From: Progne subis subis
Lineage: Eukaryota; Chordata; Aves; Passeriformes; Hirundinidae
DNA length: 64,000 nt
Direction: 5' to 3'
Assembly (NCBI GenBank): GCA_022316685.1
Contig: JAKJHU010000068.1
Span: 1,550,001 to 1,614,000, forward strand
The position numbers were made by a program, and so were the translations under genes. A model generated the notes under the pieces. It did no database searches and was not told the origin of the DNA. It worked only from the letters and a program-made list of their open reading frames with translations. Shown here one piece after another: positions 21,228 to 33,900 of this stretch (its first letter is position 1; the number at the start of each line of letters is the position of its first letter).

Positions 21228-23470
21228 TTTTTACAGTCCCCAACTTTCCTATGATTAACTTATCCTTACTAAGTTCTTACTAACTTTTTATTCCTTGAAA
21301 GTTTTGAAGGATGATGCCATGCATCTTGATAAGAAGTAAAAAAAAAACAACAAAAACCAACCACTTTTTCTGCCTTCCCAACAACACATAATACCCTATT
21401 CCCAAATGCAAGTGTTGTGAACTTTTGGAAATATGACCTTGAAGTGCTTTCTGAGGTTTCTACCTAAGAGCCATCATGAAATGCTTACTCTAATCCTAGT
21501 GCTGGTGGCAGTCCACAGCCATAATTACTTTCACCAGCTATTAAAAACCCCACAAGCAGATGCGGTGAAAACAAAGCAAGATTCAGGAAGAATAGGAAAA
21601 GCTCTCTCCTGCAACCTCTGCCCAAGTCCCTGGATAGGAACAAGTCACACAGGAGACAGCAATACATTCAGTGTGGTACAGTTCTCCTGAACTGAGCACA
21701 GTGGGTGCCATTGAAATGTGTATCTCTGACCTTCAAAGAGCTCATAGCAAGGCCCCTGCTGTGTCCACTTGGATGCTCCAAGAGCATCTCGGGAGCAGGT
21801 TTCAATCTCCAGAGGTACTGCCTGAACACTTTGGCAAGAATGCAGCTCCAAATGCGCTGTTCGAGAGAGCACATCCTAAGGTGTCCAGAGATCTGCGTTT
21901 CACCCACAGCTGGCACAACAGCCAACAAGCAAAACTGCTTAAGCACATCCACCTTTGGAGCATTCACTGCACTGACTGGCAGAAAAAATCAACTGTTATT
22001 TTTCATGAAATGTACCATGCTGATGGCTTTTAAGTCAATTCACATATGCATTGAACATACAGAGCACAGCTGATAGCAAGGAAGGTCATCTTTGACCATT
22101 TCAGCATTTAGTGTCAGGCTTGGTGGTAAAAGGCAGATTGATTCAAAACGTTCATTGCAAGAAGATAAAAAATTACACAAAATTAAACAGGCCCAAGCAA
22201 GTTGCACATTTGGCTCCACCGTGGAGCCAAACGACAGAACAGTAATAAACAAACCACTGGCAATGTCTCTGACTCCTTTAACTGCCCTGAGGTGCTGCCA
22301 TCCACTGCTATGGGAATTTGACACAAGCACAGCTTTTCCACTTGGCTCATCCAAAAAATCCCCTTTGCAACCCTGGCATTTCCCTGGTAAAACTGCTCTG
22401 CCTTTTCCTTGCTCCCAGCTGTGCCCTCTCTTCTGCAATGAATCTCAGAAATTCAAATGGCTCTTTAATGTCCAAACCTTTGTCCTAGGTACTTACCTCC
22501 TGGAGTGAAAGATTGATTATACAGGCACTGGAATGAAGTTGTGCATTTCTGTGCCTGCACAGCTAACGGTCAGCTCCAACTGCTGCAATATTCCTGCTGC
22601 TTCCTTTGCCTGGAAGGGTACTGTCCCATAAAAGGCAGACATGAAAAGTATACAATGTAACTGCTTGGAAGTAAGATACACCTATGGCCATGTTTCCCCT
22701 CCCCAGAATGATCCGAAATTCACTTTACACATTCCCTGGCTTCAGCTCACATATACCCCAGCCCAGGGAATTCACATTCTAGACTTTAGAGGAGCAGCAC
22801 CAACAGAGCTGTTCAGAAGAGAGCACAGCTCTCTGCAGAGGTTTTCTGGCAAATCACGGATCAGGGGGGAGGCAGAGCTCATGCCAGCTCACTCCCAGGC
22901 AACACCAGCCCGAGTCCCACCCCAAGCAGCAGAAGATGTCAGGGAGTTCCTGCAGTGGGAGCTTCCCTTGGACCCAGGCCCCTCCCTTGAAGCGAGGACA
23001 GGAGCCACCATCCCACAACACAGTGGAACCAAGCAGGCCTCAGATCTTGTTTTAGGACAAATCCCATTGCAGGGAGGTTTTTCATTCAGCTGAGAACAAA
23101 ACTTTAATGGTGTTGGGGCAACTTCAGACCTGCCTGGGATGTTGATGGATGTGCAGAGCCACTTTTCCTTCCACTCCCCCTAAATGGATATCCAACTTTA
23201 AGGATGTCCCTATTGCTAGAAAACAACTTTCTGCACCCTTTCATTAGGCTGGAATTTATGGTCCACAGGAAAAAACAAAACAAACCAGTTTAGAAATGAA
23301 AAACAGCATCTTTACCACCACAAGAGATCTCAGAGGGGTTGTTTGGACACTGCAGATTAAACAGCACTTGTTGGAGAAGATGAAACAGGAAAACCTTACA
23401 AATATGATTGCTTGGAAGAAGATTCTAACAGCATGAAACCTATGAGTGAAATAAAATGAAAGCAAGCTTT
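17451..23470. other. STOX1 intron 1 / 5' flank, no gene recognised
   Basis: AT-rich sequence with open frames up to about 150 codons on either strand but no family match, no conserved splice pattern and no RNA gene that I could see. It contains a 35-base A run. Confidence 0.55.
21188..21222 (+). repeat. Uninterrupted A run of 35 bases
   Basis: This is the longest homopolymer in the window. No recognisable retrocopy precedes it, so it may be a degenerate retroposon tail or a simple repeat. Its true length is uncertain in any assembly. Confidence 0.85.
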
Positions 23471-23479
23471 GAGATGTAG

Positions 23480-23960
23480 GATGCCAAGCCAGAAGACAGT
23501 GATTGGGTTAGCTGAAGGCAAGATCCCTGTTGATTGAGCAATACCCCTAACAGACAAAAGGATGCCAAGGGTCCAAGGGGGAGGGGCCCTGCCAAGGTGG
23601 CAGGGAAAAGGAGTCTAGAAACTAGCTTTTAAGGTTTGGAATGTGGCACAGGTAATGTAGTATTTCCTATAGGCTGTATGTAAATTCTGTAGGATTTGTG
23701 TCTTGTACTGGTTGGTCAGTGTAAACTAGAATATTCAACACAGAAGGAGATACAATGTATTGTAACAAGAACTGAGTTCTCTTTGCTCGGGCACGCTTTT
23801 AGCTGTGGCTGGCAGCTTAAGCAAAGCTCTTGTACCAACGAGCTATGCAATAAATCACATGTTTCAAGGGCTGCCCTGGACTCCAGAGATCTGTCTTCAC
23901 TGTCCCCACTCTCTCTCACAAGCACTAGTCTGAACTCGATGACTTTAGTCTGCAGTTCCC
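23480..23960 (+). mobile_element. Possible solo LTR of an endogenous retrovirus
   Basis: A compositionally distinct block that resembles avian LTRs: repeated short GT-rich stretches, an AATAAA signal at 23849-23854 and a following segment rich in CTCTCT that could be R-U5. No internal retroviral coding sequence lies beside it. Ends and target duplication could not be fixed. Confidence 0.3.
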
Positions 23961-24269
23961 AAACGTGTTCCCATGGCTTTAGTGCTATAAAACAGCCTTT
24001 CCGTGTTTCAGTTCATCCAAATTTCAGCCAAAAGGATGTCACACAAGAACAAGAGTGCAACCAAGCAACTCCACTGTATTACAGAAGACTCAGTAAATGT
24101 TTTTTTCAAAAGCCAGTTTAGAAGAACTTACGGTGAAGATACTGGGTTGTTGAATCCCACAGACCGAGCTGAGGGCTCCAAAGGAAATTATAGAGATGTG
24201 CATGTGTCTGTGGGATGATGAAAATATAGAATAATTTCAGGGGGGAGAATAAATTATACAGTCTATGAA

Positions 24270-24700
24270 GCACCCAAGGAATGGGAGCAAATTCAGCAGA
24301 GGGACCGCAGGAAGGGCAGGCCTGGAACACCTGCCCTGGGAGGCACAGCTGGGGGCCTGGCTCTTGTAGAACCTGGAGAAGAAATAGCTTTGGAGGGACC
24401 TGGCAGCAGCCCCCTGAGAAGATGGAGCCAGGCTCTGCACAACAGTTTGGCAGGACAAGGAAACACAGCAGGTACCCACTGCAACAGCAGGATTTCAGAT
24501 TCGCTCTGCAGAAAACCTTTTCACCTTTAAGGACAGCACAGCTGTGGAGCAGTGTGCCCAGAGAGCTTGTGCAGTCTCCAGGCCTGGACAGTTCCCAGGC
24601 TGTGACTGAGTAAAGCCCCGAGCCACCTGCTCTGACCCCAGAGCTGACCCTGCTTTGAGCGGGAGGTGGGATAGGAGTGGAAAAGTACTGCAGTCATCTG
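24270..24700 (+). mobile_element. CR1 LINE 3' region (diverged, sense on plus strand)
   Basis: Successive matches to the CR1 3' region: CTGGAACACCTGCCCTGGGA, AACCTGGAGAAGAAATAGCT, TGTGCCCAGAGAGCTTGTGC, GAGCCACCTGCTCTGACCCC and GACCCTGCTTTGAGCGGGAG. The element is old and has no intact reading frame. Confidence 0.75.
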
Positions 24701-27700
24701 CTTCAGCTGGAGCCCGTAGCTGGACCTCCCGCAGCCACCCTCACCACCCACCTCGGCCAGCCCTGCTTTCTGTAAGCCAGGGCAAGGGCACTTTTGACCT
24801 CCAGGAGCTCTGAAGTTTTCTGGGATAACACCAAGTTAAAGAAACTCGCCCTGCTAATGAGGCCATGCCAAACAGCGTCCATGTGAGAAAACTGTTGGTT
24901 TTCTCTTCAACTCTCCAATAAATAGCTCCTGTATTCATAACTTTTTTGTGTGTGTAAGCGAACTCTAGATGTACAGGCTCACTGTTTGGGCTGGTGCTCC
25001 CCCCAGCAATGGAGTGCATGTCTGCTAAAGCAAGATGGCAATATAGAAAAAGCTGAAACTAGCCTTGACATGAATCTCTGATTCTATCAAAGACCACAGC
25101 AAAAGCGCTACAAATTGATGCAATTTATTTCATTAACTTCGTGTCTAGTCAAACTATTGTCTTTTCTGACTAAGATATAAAAAAATTAGGCCTGTTCAAA
25201 TTACCCTCATTCTAAAAGAGCATTAAAGCAGTTAAGATCTGCCTGTCATGATTCAAGGTACAAGAATTCATAAGACTGAGGATATAGCACAGCTCAGCCT
25301 ATTTTCTTGAAATTTTTTCTCACCCAAAAGACAGAAGCAATAGTTTTTGTTGCTGAAAGTTTTTAGCACTGAGAAATACACAATACGTACCAAGTTCTTT
25401 CTAACTAATCCACTTAGAGATTATTAAAAAAAAAAAAAAAAAATTAGTTGAATGGAGCTTATTGAAAAAAAAATAAATTATACACTTCTGTTCAGTGGTA
25501 CTTTCCAAACAGTATGATTAGAAACTACTGCTGGGATAGTGTGGAAAAAACTGCATGCACAATGCTTTTACAGATAGAACCTTTCAAATAATTCAATCTG
25601 AGCAGGTCTGGTAAATGCATCAGGGTTCTGAAGAACATCACAGGCCCTTGTACCTTGCTGCTGTGAGTTCTAGCAGTAGTTGAGTATAGCATTTAGGGTT
25701 AGGACAATACATATTCTACTGAGAAAGGGCTTTTATAATACAGGATTAACACCTTAGTAAGAATTTCATATGGAAATGCTTTAAACATGCAGGGGTATTT
25801 TCTGAAGTCAGTGGTAAGGGCTACATGCCAGCTAAAATTGGGTACTAAACATTATGAAATAACGTAAGTTTTACATAATCATTACACAGATAGAATTAGA
25901 TTAAAAGCAAATATTAGCAAGGTAGATTAAAAGCTGCTTCAAAGAGCACAAATATTTTCTTCCCTTTTTCCTCCTTAAAATCTATCAGTAAAGTCACCAG
26001 TGAAACACCTGTAATAACAGGTAAAACCCAATTAGAACAGAATTTGCAAGTTAGTAAGTTCTGAATCAAGTACCTTACTAAAAATAACTTTAATAGTAGT
26101 GTTTGACAATAAAACTGTTAGAAACTCAAACTGTTCTTCATGTTTGGCAGCCTATCGACAGCAGTGCAAAATAAACACCATTTTAAGTCTCCACTCTTTT
26201 CAGGACTGATGAAAACACAAAGACACAGAATACTAAATAGTCCTAACCGGTTCAATGCAAAGCATGGCCACATGCTGTGAGTTACATTTCACAGAAGTCA
26301 GCACCATTGAAGTACAGAATTATTCTCCTTTGACTTGCAAACCTACATCCCTGTTTGTGGGGCAGGATGAAAGACACAGGAAGAAAGGGGCTCCAAAAGA
26401 AAGGAATCCCATGAGGCACATCCCCGGCCTCTGCCATCCTCATTAAGGTTGTGTGTCCCAGAGTGTAAGTGCAGTGCCTGACAAACAATATCCACTCCAG
26501 AGTCATGACCTTTTGTAGGCCAAACGGAAATCAGCTACTCACAAGGCCATAGCTTCATCTGTGGCTTCAATAAACACACAGCAGAACTGTGCTGATACTG
26601 ACATTCATTGCTGTGAACAAATTTAAATTACTCAAATGAAAGCAAATCTGTCCTAAGAGCTTGCCAAGTAGCTTGGGGACAGGAATTTGTCTCTCATTTT
26701 AAGCAATGTTGAGAATTGCTAATAAGCAGGAAATGTTCCAATACCCGCTGTAGATGGACCCCAGGTGTACCAGTGCCACTGTGGCGCTTCAAAGGTGTTC
26801 TGGAAGCTGGTACAAACATGCAGAGAAGCTGAGTGTGAGGACCGCCACAGGCAGGCAGCCAGTGCCTGCTGAGCTCACTAAGTAAGTTACACCTGAGAGT
26901 CATCACCCAGGAACTAATACAGTTCCCCAAAGCTGTGCCAGCTCTTTGAAAGGTTATTGCAAGCCACAAGTACAGCAGAAGTTTTGCTCCTTAATCCTCA
27001 AGCTGTTGCTGAACATTTTCAGAAGATTCAATTCGCTCCCTCTCCTATCACAGGGATCCTGTTTGAGTATCAAAGCAGATTCAGGGACTATCTGCCCGAT
27101 TTTTAGCTGCTTCTCTGAGTGCTTCTCTTCTCCTTATGTTCTGTGGGAGAGTCACACAAGGAAAAGTGAGGAGCTAGACCTATCAGATTACTCTACAAAT
27201 GCACAAACAAGAGCACAAACCAATTCCTTGTCCGATCTCATTTCAGTTCATTCAATACCTCCAGCAAAAATGTATAAAACTTGACACTTTACAGAAAAGT
27301 GTACTGTCCTTTCAGTGTCACTCTTCAATAGGCTATTGCCCAAGAGATATAAACCATCAGCCTGCGGCAGAGCCCTCGCTGGAAAAGGTGGCAAGCACAA
27401 TACCTGTCCACGGAAAAGTCACAGTCTGCATTCCCATCCCAGCTTCAGCCTCACTGGAAAGGACAGGGCTTTCTTAGCTTTCCTTGTGAAAAATGTGTAA
27501 CTGCGACAGAGATGCTGAACCGACAGCAAATTCACCCTCTAAAGGCTAAGCGAAAATGTTTCATTGTGATGTTTTCTACTCGATAGGAATCACAAAGGAG
27601 GAGTCAGTTCAGGCACACGGAAAATGCTGCTGTCACGAGAGAAGGCAGGCTGGGATGGCAGAAACGAGCTGGTGACGACCAAGGACAACAAGCAAGCAGC

Positions 27701-28990
27701 TGCTGAGATGCATTCTCCTGGACTGTCACCCCAGTTTCTCTCTCCAAAGGTTCAGGAGGTCAGTGCGCTCAAATCGAGTATTTGTAATTGTAGCTAATCT
27801 CAGCTGAGTGCCCCACTCCTCCCCCAGCAGCGGCCCTGCGTGCATCCCCCCAGGCTGTACAGGAAGGGTGGGTGGGAGCACTTTGCCCCTCGTTTGGTGA
27901 ACAATTGACTGAACAGCTCAACTCAGCACGGGATATGGTCCACAGAGAGATGTCGGCATTTCCAAGGAGTTTGCTCAGTTACCAGATCAAACGTTTTTAA
28001 AATTAGCTCCTTCTTCACCCTCTGATAGAAATTTTAATTGTCGTGATTTTCCCCTTCTCTTCCCCTCCATCTCCCAAGGAGAATATAAAAGCTCCTACCC
28101 CGTCCTGTGTGTACCATGCACGCCATGAGATCCCCATCAGAAGGGACGAGAGAGACATTTTGGATTTTATCTGGGAATAAACACAGCAGGGCAGTCCGTG
28201 TTAGTTACAAGATTTTGGGACTGAATTTTCCCGTTATTTGACTAAACTTCTGGTGATCAGTATCAGCCGAGGTGTAGCCTGTTCTGTAAAGTCAGGATGT
28301 CCAGCGCCTATTGTGTTTCTCAAGAACAAACCTCATCTGAACTGCTGGGATAAAGAGCAACAACTCTTTGTGGGACCACAGTGTCGTCTGATGACAAACA
28401 ACAGCCAGGAAGGCTCCTGAGATAAGCAGTGAGGAGGAGTTCTGAGTGCCGAGGGCTTTAAACCCAGCATGCAACACGGTCTGGATAATTCTTCACTGAA
28501 ATGCGACTTGGCAAAATCAACGCCGCGGTGCCGAATGCCCCTCGCTTCTCGTCTATGGCCCAGCAAAAAACTGCTTGTGGATTTAAAAAGAAAAACCTCA
28601 AAAGCGTTGGCTCATTTATTCTCACGAGTCTGAAAACTCGTTCCCAACACTTTTCATGTACCACAACCAAGAATAAAGATACTGCAGACTAAGTGATTTC
28701 CATCTCTGACAGATGGTACAGCCAGGCATTTGTAAAATTTCACCAAATGTGGCTGGGATTTGCAGATAGTGCTTTTGCTACATATGCAGGAAATGTTTCC
28801 TAAGAACCACATTGCTTGCTTCCCAACATCCCAGCCTTTAGTCAGGAAACATGAAAAACCTAAGTGGCTTGAATTCCTCATTATTGCAAATAGTTACATG
28901 AGAGCAGATAAAAGACACAGTCAAACCTCTCCATGTAAAATACAGACAGCAAATCTGATACCAATAGCTCAATTTTTAAATATTGTCATT
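24701..28990. other. Non-coding stretch between CR1 fragment and A/C-rich tract
   Basis: No conserved exon, RNA gene or transposon was recognised. A run of 18-20 A lies near 25426-25443. Confidence 0.5.
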
Positions 28991-28994
28991 TCTT

Positions 28995-29105
28995 AAAAAC
29001 ACACACACACAAAAACAAAAAAAAAAACTCCAAACAAACAAAAACCAAACAAAAACCAAACAAACAAACAAAGGCAAACAAAAAACCCACACCCAAACCC
29101 AAGAA
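28995..29105. repeat. Low-complexity (CA)n/(CAAA)n tract
   Basis: Almost only A and C: ACACACACAC followed by repeated CAAA and AAACC units. It is simple-sequence DNA. Confidence 0.9.
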
Positions 29106-30600
29106 AACATTGTCCTTTGCACTTTAGTTGTGTAATTTGCTAGTTACTTTTCTAGAGCAAAATATATATAAGTGGGAAAGAAGTAATCCAGAGCATAAAA
29201 TGGCCATTATGAGGACTTTTGAAAGAGAATGCATAGAACATAAAAATTAAAATCAGAAAATTACCTAAATAAAGACACTCAAATAGATTTTTTTTTCCAG
29301 TGAATCTTCCAGAAATTCAAGTAAAACCATGAAAATGTCACTTTAACATTAGTTGTCTGAAAAAGTGAAATTGACAAAGACAAGTGAGAGAATTCTAACT
29401 TGTAAGAAACCCTTTGGCTGTTACTGCAGCAAGAGGCAGGACAAAAGGGGAAATAATCTAATTAATTGACAAAAATAACTTACATTTTTATTCAGCTAGC
29501 CATCCTATGCATCAGAGAAGAGGTTACTGGGAAGCAAGGAGGTAAAAAACAATGGAAAGAATTCTCGAAATCATTCCCAGGAGACCAGCAATAACATACA
29601 ATTTTTTCATCAGTGATATAAAACGTAACTATAATAAGACATAACCATTCCCAATGTACCGACAGATGTTACTGGTTTTTAGGTGGAGACCAATAAACTG
29701 CTCTTGTTCCTCATAACACCTCTCTTGGATTGAGTTAAGAGGTCAGCAGGTTAATTTGTGATTAGGGAAGATGAACTCCAGCTGGAGTTACTAGATGTTA
29801 TCTGTTCGGTGAAATTATCAGAATGCCCAAGAAATGACTGATGAAGAGAGAAATTTTCTAGTCAGAAAATGGGGCTGTGTCAGGGAGTGACTATTCTATG
29901 CAAATTATTGGGAAAGAAGGGGAAATACCAGAAATAGGAAAAAGGAATTACGTGATTTAAGCTAAGACAATATTGAGAAAAGAATAAAGAGGTTGAGCTG
30001 GCCAAGGATACCACAGATAGACATCAGTTATTTTCCTGTTAAAAGTTTTGAAACGTATAACTGAGAATTCCAGAAGTTGGCAATTTCTTTTGCTTCGAGA
30101 AAAAGTGCAGTTTTGAATTCTTCCTTAAAGAATTACTAGTTAGCTTCAACAAAAAGCTTTTGCGATCTAATATCCAGTCCTGCTTGAAATGAGGTAAAAT
30201 GCACTTCTAGATATAATTGAATTAAGATAGGTGAATGAATATGAATTAAGAATATGAATTAGGATATAATTGATCCCTAGACAGAGAGGATTGCAGAGCT
30301 ACAGTCAGGGAAAAGTAAAAATAAACATCTCCAATTGACAGCTATGAAAAATCCCTACTAATCTTTGGAAATCCAACTGAAAAGAGATTTATTTGCACCT
30401 CACCAAGTACAAGTACTGTGGAGGTGAACAGCTGAATGTCTCCACTGTAGCATCTTTTGGTCTTTGTTTACAGCATACCTGGTTGGATTGTTAATGCTTC
30501 CCTTCTTTTAGTCTTGGGATAGTGAAAACACAAAGCGCTTCACATCAAAATGTTAAAGCTGATATCTGAGCTGCCACGAAGCAAGGACTGCATTGCTCAG
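29106..30600. other. Non-coding AT-rich stretch
   Basis: I saw no gene, RNA or transposon. Around 30220-30260 there is a short imperfect repeat of GAATTAAGATATAATTGA-like words. Confidence 0.5.
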
Positions 30601-30611
30601 GTATCGCTTAC

Positions 30612-30840
30612 CTGCGTTAGGCTCGATAATTAGAACTTGGTACTCCCGTAGTATCTTCCACGGAGAGCAATCCTCATTAACCGTGCCCAAACCACACAGG
30701 ACATTGCCAGAGCTAGATGTCCTGCGGTGTTCTCCCTCTGCTAAGGGTGGCTCAGACAAGAGCGGCCTCGCGGGATGCTCCGCGGGACGAACCGACACAA
30801 GCCCCGCGGGACCGAGAGCAGGAGCGACTGCGGGACTCAT
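30612..30840 (-). CDS. Candidate alternative STOX1 first exon
   Basis: On the minus strand an ATG (30838-30840) opens a 229-nt frame beginning MSPAVAPALGP and ending IEPNA plus one base at a strong donor CAG/GTAAGC. It leaves phase 1, exactly what STOX1 exon 2 needs, and lies in a CpG-richer patch on the right strand, 13 kb upstream. Against it, the encoded sequence does not resemble the Ala/Arg-rich mammalian exon 1. Confidence 0.25.
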
Positions 30841-30929
30841 GGCCCCTGCAGAGCGGTCTGTCCCCCTACAGCAGCCGCAAACAGCAAAGGGATCTGCTGA
30901 GCAAAACCAATGCCCCGAGTGAGACCCGC

Positions 30930-33900
30930 AGAGCTGTCAGGCAGCCGGCAGTACCACGAGCAGGCATCGCATCTGACCCATGCTGTCATGCTGGAGCGTG
31001 TGTTCTGCAATCACATTTCAGAAGACTTTTTGTGGCAAACTTGATTTAGAACACTCGATAATCCCCAGCTGTACTTCCTGTGTAGACCAAGCACTTCACT
31101 GCAGCCCGGTCTCTTTAGACTGCAGAGGTCACAAATCAGTTGCATATGTACTAATTGCAAGTAGCAAATAAAAATGATGGATAAATGTTCACCGGTATGA
31201 TGTAGTTAAAATTAATGTGAATAATTAGATATTTAGGGTAGCAACTTGAATGTATCTGAGCCTGATTTCTTCTTAGATATTTAATCATATCCGGTTTTAT
31301 TTTAGAAACGGTATAAAAGATCACTTTGTAGGGCTGCCTTTTTGTTTGTTTGTTTGTCTGTTTCTCCCCATGGGGCTGTGTGTGTGAACATTTCCAGAGG
31401 ATCTCAGACTAAAAGCAGCTGCTGGTTCCGGAGGATCCCCATGGCATTAAGTAGCACAGTGCCCTCCCCGGCGGGCAGCCGTCACCCACCCCTGCTGCCG
31501 TGCGCCCTCCGCCTTTACCTTCTCCAGCGGCAGCACGTTCTGTAGCTCTTTCTCAGAGGAATCTTTGTGCTCACTCAACCCGTAACATCCAGCCCCAGCG
31601 TTGTTTCCAGTGCGTGATGCTTTGCCTAAAACGTCCACCAAGAGCGAAACTAATTCAGTCTTCCACTGGTTCTGAGTGCACCTTACAGTTCGTTTCACTC
31701 TCAGGCTCCAGACACATTATATCCTGACACTTCTTCCAGGAAACGTTACCTGCAACAAATCACGGGACCCAACCGGCACACCTGCTTCCTACCAGGTGTT
31801 TCCTAAACACCGAGTGCCCGGTGTACCTTGCAGTGGCCTCCCCAGTCACCACTGACTCAGCGGCAAACCAGGCTCTCAGCAAAGCCACTTTGCCCCAGTG
31901 TCCGACTGACGTGCCTTTGGAGAAAGCTGTCCTCTGCTCGCTCGCTGCTTTTCCGCCAGCCTGGCTGCAGGATCTCTTTTCAGTTGGATCCACGCCAGGA
32001 TCTGCGTGGCCAGTCACAAAATGCCAGAGGCAGGAGTTAAGCCGCCCTGAGAGACTGGTTCGGTACTTTGGGTGATGAGGCCTCTGATGGCAGCTCAGGA
32101 TACTCTGCTTGGCTCAGCCGGCAGCTCCGCAAGAGAGGATGAGCCGTCGGGGTCACACACGCACGCACGCATGCAGCAACGCAGGTGGGAAAGAGTAAAG
32201 ATGAAAGCAAATAAATTCAGTGGCACCGGAGGCCTCCAGCATTGGCTCTGTGCCTCTACCACTGTGGTCAAGCCTTGCCCCAGCACTCTCGCTCCAGAAA
32301 ATCCCGCTCTGGGCTTGAGGAACCGGCCTCTATTTTGCACTAAGATTTCACAGGGACAAAGGACTCCCTCCCCCTTCTCCCCCAGGAGCAGGGCTCTTGC
32401 CCTGTCTCAGATTACACTTCCACCAAGCGAGGGCTGGCAAAGGAGGCACCAGTGCAGCCGCACGGCCGCGCTCCAGCCCTGCCCCGAGCGCTGCTTACAG
32501 TCACTTGCACGCGTCGTCCCTATTCTGCAGAGCTCTGCATCCTCTCCTTCACCATGCAAAATCCTTGACAGACAAGGTCAGGGCACAGCTTGCTTTAGAG
32601 CCCGCTGCTCACAGAGGGATCTGGTGTCCAATTTGCTGCGCTATTGAGGGAATATTTATAGGTTCCTAAATTTGATGTTGCTTAGAATTATCTTTTTTTC
32701 AACTGTCTTCATTGAAAATAAGACATAAAGTGGATTAATCTTCCTTTTCTTTAAAGGGTGAAGTAGGTAACAAAATTAATTCACTGCTCAGAATATCACC
32801 TGCACAGCCACCTGAGTCCTACATATTCCGAGCCACTGCTACCCAGAAGTCACACTATAAAATCCTGCTTTTGTCCATGGATCACCAGTATTGTACACGG
32901 TATGATCCTCACAAGTCCTCTTTTGTACTGTCCATCACTACACGCCCAAATCACAAGACTGCAAATGCTGACTGCATGTTCCTTACAAGCATATTCCTGG
33001 ATCCCATGGTCTGAGAATTTGTAGGCGTGCTGCCATCCAGAGGTGTCCCAGTAGTAACAGTTACAGTTTTCCTCTCCTTGTTACAATGAAAACATCACCT
33101 CTCCCCTCAAAGAAAGAAAAAAAAAAAAGAGTAGCTCTTAATTCGATTTCAGGAAGAACACTAAGGCAGAAAAATCAGGTTCAATACTGGTTAGCAGCTA
33201 ATCTGTATTTTCATCTGTTTGGTCACATTACATACGGCTTTCTCATACCAGAGAGGATACTTGACAAAGGCAACATTTTCTCTACCAACACCCTGAAGTT
33301 GCTTTTGGAAACTCTTCCCCAAGATTTTACAACTCGTAACGTGAATGTTCCAATAGTTACATTTAATGTTTCGTATTAATGAAGTGTTTAACTCACCTGA
33401 CTAGCACTTTGAAAGCAAGGCATGAGGAGACAAGCTGAGAAGTCTTTTTATGGGAGATGTAGACTACCTCAATTGCCTACTTTCCTTTAACTTGTCCTCT
33501 GCACACATGCAATGGACTGTTTTACAGCAAAGCAGGCTGGTCTGTGAGACAAGTGTGCTTTTGAGACCAGCACTGCGAGGTATTTCTGTCTCCAGCTGCC
33601 CATTTCTACAAACACATGTGGCAGCAATTTCTGCTTTTTTAGATGCTGATCTGCTGGCTACCATCCAGCCATGCTAAAAAGGGATCAAAAATGAAGGCTG
33701 CAATTCTCCAGCTGTCTCTGCTCCTTGCATTATAAAATCAGAACGTAACTGGATAACCCAGTGTCAGGAAAACAGAAAGATTTAAGCAATACGGGGAAAA
33801 AAACCCAACTGACACTCAAACAAATCCTGTATATCACCAAAAAAGTTGCAACGAAATCAAGCAAATTAGTACTTGAAAAATACCTGCTGAAGAGCAGAGC

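Noticed and set aside
22641..23093. 150-codon plus-strand open frame
   Set aside because: The composition looks like translated non-coding DNA, and no domain or homologue was recognised.
32072..32647. 191-codon plus-strand open frame
   Set aside because: No family resemblance, no splice logic or start context of note, and overlapping frames of similar length on the other strand in a GC-richer patch.
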